DNA of 64,000 bases. Source: Flavobacterium sp. W4I14. Its GTDB lineage: Bacteria; Bacteroidota; Bacteroidia; Sphingobacteriales; Sphingobacteriaceae. The notes beneath the pieces were generated by a model. The model had not been told where the DNA came from, did no database searches, and saw only the letters and a list, made by a program, of their open reading frames with translations. Positions 8,536 through 15,474 of the stretch are shown piece after piece. How positions within the stretch are numbered: the first letter of the stretch is position 1; each line of letters starts with the position of its first letter. The DNA is taken from NCBI GenBank assembly GCA_030817875.1, contig JAUSZU010000001.1:434001-498000 (forward strand), in the 5' to 3' direction. A program made the translations under genes and the position numbers.

Positions 8536-8553
8536 AAACCCCTTAAGGGGTTT
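8536..8553. repeat. Perfect 18-bp palindrome at the thyA 5' end
   Basis: AAACCCCTTAAGGGGTTT is fully self-complementary and is followed by further T residues on the plus strand, so it could also act as a terminator in that direction. It lies 8 bp upstream of the thyA ATG and is a third CCCCTnnAGGGG unit around thyA-folA. Confidence 0.8.
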
Positions 8554-8713
8554 TTAAATTGTAAATAAATAATTAACTACAAATATCTAAAATTTATCAG
8601 GTGTTCGGAATCATTTTATTGTTTAATTGTTAACATCGGTTGCCTGTGATTCCGCCGTGTAGTCCCAGCGTGAAGCCGAGACCTACATGTATTCAAAACT
8701 CACGACTTGTTTG

Positions 8714-8721
8714 TATGTTTG
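8714..8721 (+). promoter_or_regulatory. Candidate -7 box for ispE
   Basis: TATGTTTG matches TAnnTTTG exactly. No TTG is seen at -33. If used, the transcript would start near 8728 and the heptad array at 8754-8788 would form most of the 5' UTR. Confidence 0.35.
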
Positions 8722-8753
8722 CAACATGAGACGGTTGCTGGTTTCGGCACCAT

Positions 8754-8788
8754 GGACTCACGACTTAAGACTCACGACTAAGGACTAA
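8754..8788. repeat. Degenerate heptad array (nGACTnA)x5 before ispE
   Basis: The five consecutive 7-bp words are GGACTCA, CGACTTA, AGACTCA, CGACTAA and GGACTAA. One base separates the last from the ispE ATG. Confidence 0.9.
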
Positions 8789-8789
8789 C

Positions 8790-9593
8790 ATGCTATCTTT
8801 TCCCAACGCGAAAATAAACCTAGGCTTAAATATCACCGAAAAACGTGCTGATGGTTACCACAACCTCGAAACCGTTTTTTATCCGATCAATATTAAAGAT
8901 TCGGTCGAAATTACGGATGCAGCAATAACTTCGTGCAAAATCCATGGAATTGATATTCCTGGTAACCCGAACGATAACCTTTGTTTTAAAGCCTATCAAT
9001 TGGTAAAGAAAGATTATGATATTCCGGCGCAGCAGATCAATTTATTGAAAAACATTCCTGTTGGTGCGGGTTTGGGTGGGGGATCGGCGGATTGTGCATT
9101 TCTGATCAAATTATTAAACGAGAAATTCGATTTGAGGATGTCTGTTGATAAGATGGAAAGTTACGCGCGTCAGCTAGGGGCAGACTGTGCTTTCTTTATC
9201 GAGAACAAACCTGTTTATGCATTTAATAAAGGTGATGAATTTGAAAAGTGTGAAATAGATTTGTCAGGCTGGTTTAAAGTTTTGGTAAAACCGCCTGTAC
9301 ATGTAAGTACGGCCGATGCTTATGCACATGTAAAACCGCAAAAACCTTTGCAATCGTTAAAAGAAATTATACATTTGCATCCAACAACATGGAAAAATAA
9401 GGTTATCAACGATTTCGAACTATCGGTATTCGCAAAGTATCCCCAAATTCGTCAAATAAAAACCAGTTTATACGATGCAGGCGCAACATTCGCTTTAATG
9501 AGTGGTAGCGGTTCGTCGGTTTTTGCAATTTTCGACCATCCGGTTAAATTGCCCGAACTGGAAGAAAATAACTTAGTATTTTATGGTATTTAA
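8790..9593 (+). CDS. ispE: 4-diphosphocytidyl-2-C-methyl-D-erythritol kinase
   Basis: IspE is the GHMP kinase of the MEP pathway; it phosphorylates CDP-methylerythritol on the way to isopentenyl diphosphate. The PNAKINLGL motif is at residues 5-13, RxDGYHN at 19-25, and the ATP-binding glycine loop VGAGLGGGSAD at 91-101. The third GHMP motif MSGSGSSVF lies near the C-terminus. The 267-residue length is normal. The ATG at 8790 is fixed by the N-terminal PNAKINL strand. A heptad array ends one base upstream, so no Shine-Dalgarno sequence is visible. Confidence 0.95.
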   Translation: MLSFPNAKINLGLNITEKRADGYHNLETVFYPINIKDSVEITDAAITSCKIHGIDIPGNPNDNLCFKAYQLVKKDYDIPAQQINLLKNIPVGAGLGGGSADCAFLIKLLNEKFDLRMSVDKMESYARQLGADCAFFIENKPVYAFNKGDEFEKCEIDLSGWFKVLVKPPVHVSTADAYAHVKPQKPLQSLKEIIHLHPTTWKNKVINDFELSVFAKYPQIRQIKTSLYDAGATFALMSGSGSSVFAIFDHPVKLPELEENNLVFYGI

Positions 9594-9659
9594 GCTGGGC
9601 GCATAGCGCACAGCGTTTGAACAGCGAAAATGTTAGGTATTAAATAATAAATTTAAATT

Positions 9660-9729
9660 AAGGTGGAAGGTTGGAAGTAGAAGGCTTAAGGGCTTGATAC
9701 CAGATACTCAATACTTGATACTATACAAA
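9660..9729. repeat. Degenerate heptad array, ten words in register with the next ATG
   Basis: The ten 7-bp words are AAGGTGG, AAGGTTG, GAAGTAG, AAGGCTT, AAGGGCT, TGATACC, AGATACT, CAATACT, TGATACT and ATACAAA. The first five share AAGGnnn and the last five share nnATACn, yet the register never slips. The array ends at the base before the OsmC-family ATG. Confidence 0.92.
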
Positions 9730-10149
9730 ATGAACATAAATCTGATCCGCAAGAGCGGTAAATTTAATTTTGAAGCAGAAAACGAGAGCGGTTTTACTGT
9801 AGAGTTGGATGCAAAGGCTGCCATTGGTGGCGAAGGAAAAGGTTTCAGACCTATGGAGATGCTATTGATTGGACTGGGTGGCTGTAGTGGCATTGATATG
9901 GTAAATGTATTAACCAAGCAGAAGGAGCCACTTGATGATATTAAAATCGCTATAAACGCGACCAGAAAAGAGGAAGAAATGCCGCCGATTTTTGATGTAA
10001 TCGATATTCACTTCGATTTATTTGGCGATTTAAGCGTTCAAAAAGTTGAACGTGCACTAGCCATGACTTTCGATAAATATTGCTCCGTGTCGAATATTTT
10101 AGGCCGCTCTGCAACTATTAATTTTACTTATACAATAAACAAGGTATAG
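9730..10149 (+). CDS. OsmC-family peroxiredoxin-like protein
   Basis: This 139-residue OsmC/Ohr-fold protein belongs to a family that reduces organic hydroperoxides through two Cys residues. C52 in LGGCSGID and C118 in FDKYCSVSN are at the family positions. The RPMEMLLIGLGGC block (from residue 40) corresponds to the OsmC helix with P-x-E/Q-x-L-L. It resembles the YhfA/OsmC subgroup rather than Ohr. The start is set at 9730 (MNINLIRK), because the longer frame from 9694 would only add residues encoded by a heptad array. The stop codon TAG is itself part of the next array. Confidence 0.88.
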   Translation: MNINLIRKSGKFNFEAENESGFTVELDAKAAIGGEGKGFRPMEMLLIGLGGCSGIDMVNVLTKQKEPLDDIKIAINATRKEEEMPPIFDVIDIHFDLFGDLSVQKVERALAMTFDKYCSVSNILGRSATINFTYTINKV

Positions 10150-10256
10150 GGTGAGGTTAAGGTGTAGGGTTTAAGGTTGAGGGGGAAATCTCCCATCTCA
10201 AATCTTATGTCTCACATCTCATGTCTCATATCTCAATACTCATATCTCACAATACA
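10145..10256. repeat. Degenerate heptad array, sixteen words from stop codon to start codon
   Basis: Words run in a single 7-bp register from the OsmC stop to the metZ ATG. The first six are of the type TGAGGTT / AAGGTGT / AGGGTTT / AAGGTTG. The later ones are of the type CATCTCA / TGTCTCA / TATCTCA, ending CAATACA. The whole intergenic region is array. Confidence 0.93.
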
Positions 10257-11423
10257 ATGAAATCCGAAAATTTTGAAACCATAGCTATACGCACTCAAAC
10301 CGAACGCAGTTTACACAAAGAGCATTCATCGCCAATTTACCTTACTTCGAGTTATAAGTTTGAAGATGCGGAAGAAATGCGTGCTTTGTTTGCTAACGAA
10401 AAGGAAGGGAATGTATATAGCCGTTATTCAAATCCAAATACATCAGAGTTTATCGAAAAAATGTGCCTCTTAGAAGGGGCCGAAGATGGCTTTGCCACCG
10501 CAACTGGAATGGCTGCGATTTTTACGACATTTGGTGCATTTTTAAAAAATGGCGACCACTTGGTTTCTAGCAGATCGGTTTTTGGTTCTACGCATCAATT
10601 ATTAACCAATGTTTTTTCTAACTGGGGCGTAACTTTCGATTACGCCGATCTGGATAAACCACAGGATTGGGAAGCTTTGATTAAACCCAATACCAAAATG
10701 ATTTTTGTAGAAACGCCATCTAATCCTGGTATCGATATTATCGATCTGGAATTTTTGGGCGATCTGGCTAAAAAACACAATGTATTATTAGTTGTTGATA
10801 ATTGTTTTGCTACGCCGTATCTGCAACAACCTATTAAATATGGTGCGCACATTTCCATTCATTCGGCTACCAAATATATTGATGGACAAGGAAGAGTATT
10901 GGGTGGCGTTATTTTAGGGACCAAAGATTTAATTGCAGATGTGATTGCTTTTGCCCGTCACAGTGGGCCGGCGTTATCGCCTTTTAACGCATGGATTTTA
11001 TCTAAAAGTTTAGAAACTTTGGCCATCCGTATGGACCGCCATTGTGAAAATGCTTTAAAAGTTGCAGAATATTTAGAAAAACACCCGAAAATTAAACTGG
11101 TAAAGTATCCGTTTTTACCCTCGCACCCGCAGTACGATATTGCCAAAAAGCAAATGAAACAGGGTGGTGGTATTGTAACCATTGTGGTTGAAGGCGGTAT
11201 AGATGCTGCACGTAAGTTTATGGACGGCCTGCAAATGTTCTCTATCTCAGCAAATCTGGCCGATACCCGTTCCATTGCAACACACCCTGCTACCAGTACA
11301 CACAGCAAACTTACCGAAGAGCAACGCAACGAAGTTGGTATTGAGCAAGGTTCCATCCGTTTATCAATTGGTTTGGAGCATATCAACGATATTTTAGCTG
11401 ATATTGAACAGGCATTAGCTTAA
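10257..11423 (+). CDS. metZ: O-succinylhomoserine sulfhydrylase (Cys/Met metabolism PLP enzyme)
   Basis: This PLP enzyme joins sulfide to O-succinylhomoserine to give homocysteine in methionine synthesis. Start at 10257 gives 388 residues; upstream in-frame codons are heptad-array sequence. YSRYSNPN at 54-61, the cofactor-contacting Asp D181 in VVDNCFATP, and the Schiff-base Lys K206 in IHSATKYIDGQGR are visible. The DGQGR after the Lys is characteristic of MetZ rather than cystathionine gamma-synthase (usually NGHSD). Substrate could be the acetyl ester in some lineages. It appears alone; its 5' region is entirely repeat, and no SAM riboswitch is seen. Confidence 0.9.
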   Translation: MKSENFETIAIRTQTERSLHKEHSSPIYLTSSYKFEDAEEMRALFANEKEGNVYSRYSNPNTSEFIEKMCLLEGAEDGFATATGMAAIFTTFGAFLKNGDHLVSSRSVFGSTHQLLTNVFSNWGVTFDYADLDKPQDWEALIKPNTKMIFVETPSNPGIDIIDLEFLGDLAKKHNVLLVVDNCFATPYLQQPIKYGAHISIHSATKYIDGQGRVLGGVILGTKDLIADVIAFARHSGPALSPFNAWILSKSLETLAIRMDRHCENALKVAEYLEKHPKIKLVKYPFLPSHPQYDIAKKQMKQGGGIVTIVVEGGIDAARKFMDGLQMFSISANLADTRSIATHPATSTHSKLTEEQRNEVGIEQGSIRLSIGLEHINDILADIEQALA

Positions 11424-11510
11424 TATTTTTATAACGAAGAAAACTAAAACATTAAAATGTTTTGTTCATTTTTTGTGTATTAATAGGATATTTTAATTTG
11501 AAATAACTTT

Positions 11511-12272
11511 ATGAGAAGCGTTTTTTTATTGTTATTGAGTACGGTTTTGTTTTCTTGTAATCAAAATGATAAACATTCTTCAGCTTTTGAGAAAAGAACA
11601 GGGCTGAATTTGGAAAAAATTGATTTCAAAGAAAAACCACTTGAGATTTTAAAATCAAAAATAGACTCAAATGTAAATAATGATCTGGCTTACATGAAAA
11701 AAGGCTATTCAATGCCTTTTGACTATCCGGTTGGCTATAAGTTAGATGCTTGGAATGGTAAAGATTCATTTTACGGTAAAGCATATTACAGTAAGATTAT
11801 AGACAGTATTGCATATTATCAGAATATATACTTCAATAGGATAGCTTTTTTAACTCACAATAATAAAACAGTAGCGATTTTAGCCGATGCAGAAATTAAA
11901 TCTGATACTGTTTACAACGAGTTTGTTAAACAGTTAGAAAAGCAATTTGGTAAGCCAACTTTTAGGCCACAAACTACTGAAGACGTTTTTTACGAATGGT
12001 CTGCCAAAGATAGGCGTATACAAATTGATTATTCTAAAGGGGTGTCAATGGAAGCGATGTCTGGTAAGGAAACGGAATTAAAGCAAACATTTAACATGCA
12101 AATGCTTATTTTTAATAGGGCTGAGGCGGCACAAATTGATAGCATACAGCAGAAAAATTATGCTAAAACAAAGGAATATAAAGTAATGCAGGGCGATTTC
12201 AAATTGTACAAAAATGATCCTCAAAAGAATATCATTTTAATGGATAGCATCCTTAATGAAAAATTTAAATAA
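11511..12272 (+). CDS. Hypothetical lipoprotein
   Basis: I do not recognise the family. The 253-residue product starts with a short signal peptide and lipobox LFSC (C16), so it should be a lipid-anchored envelope protein. The mature part is charged, with no membrane segment and no Cys cluster. A Y-x-N-x-Y-F-N-R-I-A-F strand near residue 105 and Lys-rich helices suggest a small alpha/beta domain. It lies 87 bp after metZ and ends at a strong terminator, so it probably has its own transcript or the tail of metZ's. Confidence 0.7.
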   Translation: MRSVFLLLLSTVLFSCNQNDKHSSAFEKRTGLNLEKIDFKEKPLEILKSKIDSNVNNDLAYMKKGYSMPFDYPVGYKLDAWNGKDSFYGKAYYSKIIDSIAYYQNIYFNRIAFLTHNNKTVAILADAEIKSDTVYNEFVKQLEKQFGKPTFRPQTTEDVFYEWSAKDRRIQIDYSKGVSMEAMSGKETELKQTFNMQMLIFNRAEAAQIDSIQQKNYAKTKEYKVMQGDFKLYKNDPQKNIILMDSILNEKFK

Positions 12273-12310
12273 TGGTTTTTTAAGCCATTAAAGTGATAAG
12301 TTAATAAAAT

Positions 12311-12345
12311 AAAAGCGAGGCATTTTAGCATGTCTCGCTTTTTTT
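12311..12345 (+). terminator. Intrinsic terminator
   Basis: Stem AGCGAGGCAT (12314-12323) pairs with ATGTCTCGCT (12330-12339, one G-U pair) over a TTTTAGC-type loop, followed by a run of T to 12345. It ends the lipoprotein transcript. Confidence 0.9.
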
Positions 12346-12471
12346 GTTGCGCAATTTTTTGGCTAGCTATTGAATTTGATAACCGATAAGTGTAATTTCG
12401 GACTGTTAGGTAAACCTTAAGGCTGTGCCCTCAACGGATTTTTTTATGGAATAACGATAAATCTTTTTACT

Positions 12472-13152
12472 ATGAACGACATCGCTTTTATTCTTTCCGA
12501 ATTAAAATCCAGCAGCGAGCCTGATTATCTAAAAAAGATGGCTTATTTTGGGATCGATATTTCTAAAGCTTTTGGTATCCGTTTGCCTAATATCAGAAAA
12601 CTGGCCAAACAAATTGGCAAGAATCAGGAACTGTCTTTATTGCTTTGGGAGACTGGATTTCATGAAGCCCGTCTATTAGCAACCATTATTGGCGATTATA
12701 AACAGGTCTCAGAAATGCAAATAAACGCTTGGACGAGTGATTTTAGTTCCTGGGATATATGTGATCAGGCTTGCGGAAATCTTTTCGTTAAAACGCCTTA
12801 TTTTAAGTCGAAGGCCTTTGAGTTTGCCCAGGCCGAAGCCGAATTTGTAAAACGAACCGGTTTTGTGTTGATGGCCGAGGCAGCTGTACACCTTAAAAAA
12901 GAACCCAACGAAACTTTTCTGGGTTTTCTTCCGATCATCGAAAGAGAAGCCTACGATAACCGGAATTTTGTTAAAAAGGCAATCAACTGGGCATTGAGGC
13001 AAATTGGCAAGCGAAATGTTTTCCTGCATGAGCATGCCATCCAAACCGCAAACAATATCCTTGCCCAAAACAATAAAAAAGCAAATTGGGTAGCATTAGA
13101 TGCGTTAAGGGAGCTTAACAGCGATGCTGTAATGGCAAGGCACAATCAGTGA
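12472..13152 (+). CDS. DNA alkylation repair protein, AlkD-like HEAT fold
   Basis: This 226-residue alpha-helical protein belongs to the DNA-alkylation-repair family (AlkC/AlkD type), which flips out or excises alkylated bases such as 3-methyladenine and 7-methylguanine. Family landmarks seen are YFGIDISKAFGIRLPNIRKLAK (as separate words GIDISKAFGI and LPNIRKLAK near 27-45), WDICDQACGN near 95-104 with the active-site-region Trp-Asp, and KKAINWALRQIGKRN near 168-182. The ATG at 12472 agrees with the first helix. The heptad array after the stop could belong to the next gene's leader. Confidence 0.85.
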   Translation: MNDIAFILSELKSSSEPDYLKKMAYFGIDISKAFGIRLPNIRKLAKQIGKNQELSLLLWETGFHEARLLATIIGDYKQVSEMQINAWTSDFSSWDICDQACGNLFVKTPYFKSKAFEFAQAEAEFVKRTGFVLMAEAAVHLKKEPNETFLGFLPIIEREAYDNRNFVKKAINWALRQIGKRNVFLHEHAIQTANNILAQNNKKANWVALDALRELNSDAVMARHNQ

Positions 13153-13180
13153 TTGACTCAAGACTTTGGACTCCCGACTA
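13153..13180. repeat. Degenerate heptad array (nnGACTn)x4
   Basis: The words TTGACTC, AAGACTT, TGGACTC and CCGACTA are directly adjacent, beginning at the base after the alkylation-repair stop. They are the same GACT word class as at 8754 and 58236. Confidence 0.88.
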
Positions 13181-13201
13181 CTTTCTTACCCTACATCAAT
13201 G

Positions 13202-13229
13202 TTTGGTAAACATCGCTGCTGTAAATTTG
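13202..13229 (+). promoter_or_regulatory. Candidate promoter of the pirin gene
   Basis: An exact -7 box TAAATTTG (13222-13229) has TTTG at 13202-13205 upstream. The 16-nt spacing is slightly short for the Bacteroidota -33/-7 pattern. The start would fall near 13236, 18 bp before the ATG. Confidence 0.5.
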
Positions 13230-13253
13230 TATCATAAACAAGAAAGGAAATTT

Positions 13254-13976
13254 ATGTCACAGTTTATTTTGCACAAAGAAAACACCCGAGGTCATGCTAA
13301 TCATGGTTGGTTAGATGCACACCATTCATTCAGTTTTGCTAATTACTACAATCCAGAAAGGATGCACTTCGGAGTTTTAAGGGTTTTAAATGACGACAGT
13401 ATTGATGGTGGAATGGGCTTTGGCTCGCACCCGCACGATAACATGGAAATTATTACCATTCCATTGGCTGGTGCAATTGCCCACAAAGATAGTATGGGTA
13501 ATTCGGCCGTAATTAAAAATGGAGAAATCCAGGTAATGAGCGCCGGAACAGGTGTTAGCCACAGCGAGTTTAACGCAAATGCAGACGAGCAATTAAACTT
13601 ATTGCAGATCTGGTTGTTCCCTAACAAGAAAAATGTTACGCCACGTTACGATCAGCAAACGTTAGATGTTGCAGCGAGGCACAACAATTTTCAGCAGATT
13701 TTATCGCCAAATGCTGAAGATGCCGGTGTTTGGATTCATCAGGATGCCTGGTTCTCGTTAGGTAAGTTTGATGAAGGTTTTGAAACGGAATATAAAATCA
13801 AAAAAGCTGGAAACGGTGTTTATGCTTTTGTAATCAATGGCGAAGTAACCATAAACGGACAAGTGTTGAGCAAAAGAGATGGATTAGGTGTTTGGGATAC
13901 TGATAGCATTAGTTTTAAAGCCAATACTGCAGATGCAGAGGTTTTATTGATGGACGTTCCGATGGAACTGAATTAA
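13254..13976 (+). CDS. Pirin-family bicupin (YhhW/quercetinase-like)
   Basis: This 240-residue bicupin belongs to the pirin family; the E. coli relative YhhW oxidises quercetin in vitro, and the true substrate is usually unknown. The N-terminal cupin metal site is visible as H59 and H61 in GFGSHPHDNMEI, and H103 and E105 in TGVSHSEFN. HHSFSFANYYNPE near 23-35 is the family N-terminal signature. The start is placed at 13254 because the 35 preceding in-frame codons lie in a heptad array and a promoter. The C-terminal cupin lacks an obvious metal set, as is normal. Confidence 0.9.
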   Translation: MSQFILHKENTRGHANHGWLDAHHSFSFANYYNPERMHFGVLRVLNDDSIDGGMGFGSHPHDNMEIITIPLAGAIAHKDSMGNSAVIKNGEIQVMSAGTGVSHSEFNANADEQLNLLQIWLFPNKKNVTPRYDQQTLDVAARHNNFQQILSPNAEDAGVWIHQDAWFSLGKFDEGFETEYKIKKAGNGVYAFVINGEVTINGQVLSKRDGLGVWDTDSISFKANTADAEVLLMDVPMELN

Positions 13977-13987
13977 TATAAAAGAAT

Positions 13988-14095
13988 CGTCATTTCGACA
14001 GAAATGTTCCAAAGGAATTCCTTTGGAGGAGAAATCTTGGAGTAGAGACCAAATTTTTCTTACCGACGAAAATCGGTGTATCAGTCGGAATGGCG
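13988..14095. repeat. GTCATTTCGAC-family palindromic element
   Basis: It starts CGTCATTTCGACAG and ends TCAGTCGGAATGGCG, which is the imperfect reverse complement, about 110 bp overall. An internal stem CCAAAGGAATTCCTTTGG is a perfect 18-bp palindrome. Relatives lie at 35267, 42352 and 42850. Confidence 0.75.
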
Positions 14096-14129
14096 ATTTG
14101 TTTTTTGATATATTTTTAAACTTAACACT

Positions 14130-14426
14130 ATGCAAACTATTATACTTTATATTGGCCGGGATACAGAAATTACTGCAGTAATGAACCGCCTGTTAAATGC
14201 CAGGCCTGAGTGGAAAGGTTTGTGTGTTTGCAAAAATGAAGAAGCCATTTTCATTTGCAAAGAACAACACATTGACTTGGTTTTACTCGGCAATGGAATC
14301 GATCAGGAATCAGAAGCTGAACTGAAAAATAAACTTCTCGCCTTAAGGCCAGACCTGAAAATTATCCAGCATTATGGTGGAGGGAGTGGATTGTTATATG
14401 GTGAAATCATGACCGCGATAAGCTAG
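14130..14426 (+). CDS. Small response-regulator-receiver-like protein lacking the phospho-Asp
   Basis: This 98-residue protein has a CheY-like pattern of short hydrophobic strands alternating with helices: IILYIGRDTE, GLCVCKN, IDLVLLGNGID, LKIIQHYGG. At the position of the phospho-acceptor Asp (end of the third strand) it has G54 (LVLLGNG), so phosphorylation is not expected. There is no output domain. It is about 20 residues shorter than a full receiver. I infer a degenerate receiver or similar fold; the function is unknown. It stands alone between a REP element and a repeat-flanked GxxExxY gene. Confidence 0.5.
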   Translation: MQTIILYIGRDTEITAVMNRLLNARPEWKGLCVCKNEEAIFICKEQHIDLVLLGNGIDQESEAELKNKLLALRPDLKIIQHYGGGSGLLYGEIMTAIS

Positions 14427-14441
14427 GATTTTTAAGATGAT

Positions 14442-14456
14442 AGGATTTCAAGATCA
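14442..14456. repeat. AGGATTTCAAGATCA unit, inverted relative to 15060-15074
   Basis: This 15-bp word matches the reverse complement of 15060-15074 (TGATCCTGAAATCCT) at 14 of 15 positions. The two copies bracket the GxxExxY gene. More degenerate ATCTTAT/AATCT words fill 14427-14572; no gene is seen there. Confidence 0.7.
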
Positions 14457-14572
14457 GGGCTCATAAAATTCACTTCTTATCGGCAACCTAATCTTATCAT
14501 TCTCAAATCATATCAATTCTGGCCTATATCTTCTTTGTGTCGACGCCTAAATCTTATAATCTGTAAATTACG

Positions 14573-14965
14573 CTAATCATGGTTCTTGTTATCCGGGTGC
14601 TTCGTATTATAAACTCTTTTAAAAGTTAAGCTCCTGCTTCCAAAATTGATCAATAATCCTATGGGTAGTTTATATGCTTCAAGGTAGTTAATCGCTTGCG
14701 CAAGATGTGCATCATTTAATTCTGATACAGCTTTTAATTCTAACATAATCGTATTCTCAACAAAAAAATCTACCCTTCTATATCCAATTTTTATATCACG
14801 ATAAAAAATATTCATTGTCATTTCTTCCTTGTAGGATAATTTCCCTATCCTCATTTCGATACCCAAGGCTTTTTGATAAATCTTTTCTTGAAAACCTGAG
14901 CCTAGAAAAGAATGAACTTTCATTGCACAGCCAATAATTTGGCCTGTTAAATCGCCATATTTCAT
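14573..14965 (-). CDS. GxxExxY protein (PD-(D/E)XK-nuclease-like)
   Basis: This 130-residue member of the GxxExxY family is named for the motif seen here as GFQEKIY at 24-30. A nuclease-like core follows: VDFF with D66, then IMLELKAV with E76 and K78, the D-x(n)-E-x-K pattern of PD-(D/E)XK enzymes. The biochemical role of the family is not established. The C-terminus is Lys/Asn-rich. The gene is surrounded on both sides by degenerate ATCCTGAA-type repeats, including inverted copies of a 15-bp word and a tandem 71-bp duplication, a context that suggests mobility. Confidence 0.85.
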   Translation of the reverse strand: MKYGDLTGQIIGCAMKVHSFLGSGFQEKIYQKALGIEMRIGKLSYKEEMTMNIFYRDIKIGYRRVDFFVENTIMLELKAVSELNDAHLAQAINYLEAYKLPIGLLINFGSRSLTFKRVYNTKHPDNKNHD

Positions 14966-15053
14966 ATTAATAAATTAAAATTTACTGTAAGAAATAGGGA
15001 TTCTTTTGTGAACTAAGATAAACTATATAATCCTAAAATAAAATAATACTAAA

Positions 15054-15191
15054 ACATCATGATCCTGAAATCCTGAAGCGCTATGATCCTGGAATCTAAT
15101 AATCCGATTCAATCCTGTCCCGAAACACCATGATCCTGAAATCCTGAAGCGCTATGATCTTGAAATCTAATAATCCTGTTTAATCCTGGCC
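15054..15191. repeat. Tandem duplication of a 71-bp unit built from ATCCTGAA words
   Basis: Unit 1 (15054-15124) and unit 2 (15125-15191) share CATGATCCTGAAATCCTG, AAGCGCTATGATC and AATCTAATAATCC in the same order at a spacing of 71 bp, with a few substitutions. Inside each unit the words ATCCTGAA and AATCCTG recur. The array ends at the stop codon of the LapA-like gene. Confidence 0.88.
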
Positions 15192-15470
15192 CTAACTAAT
15201 ATAATCTCTATCCTCGTCACTCAATTCTTTTTTATTCGAAATTGGTTGGTTCCTTTCGATCTCATCATCATAACTGCTTACCGTTTTCCTTGGTCGACCC
15301 ACAACAAAGCCGATGATAAAACCGATGATGATGCAAATACCGATAACCAGAAGTTTAGATACTGGAAGTGTGGTAACCAGGAAATCGAAATCAACAGGTT
15401 CGGTATTCACCATTAAAAATATGGTAAGTAATGCAGTCAGGATAATGATGGAGATTGTTTTTGCGCTCAT
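15192..15470 (-). CDS. LapA-domain small inner-membrane protein
   Basis: This 92-residue protein has two membrane helices (about 5-21 and 39-58), separated by the short NTEPVDFDFLVTTLPVS loop. The N-x-x-P-V-x-F segment and the G-rich second helix (IGFIIGFVVG) match the LapA/DUF1049 family, linked in Proteobacteria to LPS assembly. The tail is short, cytoplasmic and charged. It follows the large secreted protein gene with 4 bp between, so the two are likely co-transcribed. Confidence 0.75.
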   Translation of the reverse strand: MSAKTISIIILTALLTIFLMVNTEPVDFDFLVTTLPVSKLLVIGICIIIGFIIGFVVGRPRKTVSSYDDEIERNQPISNKKELSDEDRDYIS

Positions 15471-15474
15471 GGTT

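Noticed and set aside
10221..10256. Extended start for metZ at 10221
   Set aside because: The twelve added residues are encoded by TCTCATA-type heptads; the conserved N-terminus begins at 10257.
12709..13068. 119-codon frame opposite the alkylation-repair gene
   Set aside because: Antisense shadow of a conserved coding region.
13149..13253. 35-residue N-terminal extension of the pirin frame
   Set aside because: It is translated heptad array and promoter sequence; the family start MSQFILHK at 13254 is preceded by a -7 box.
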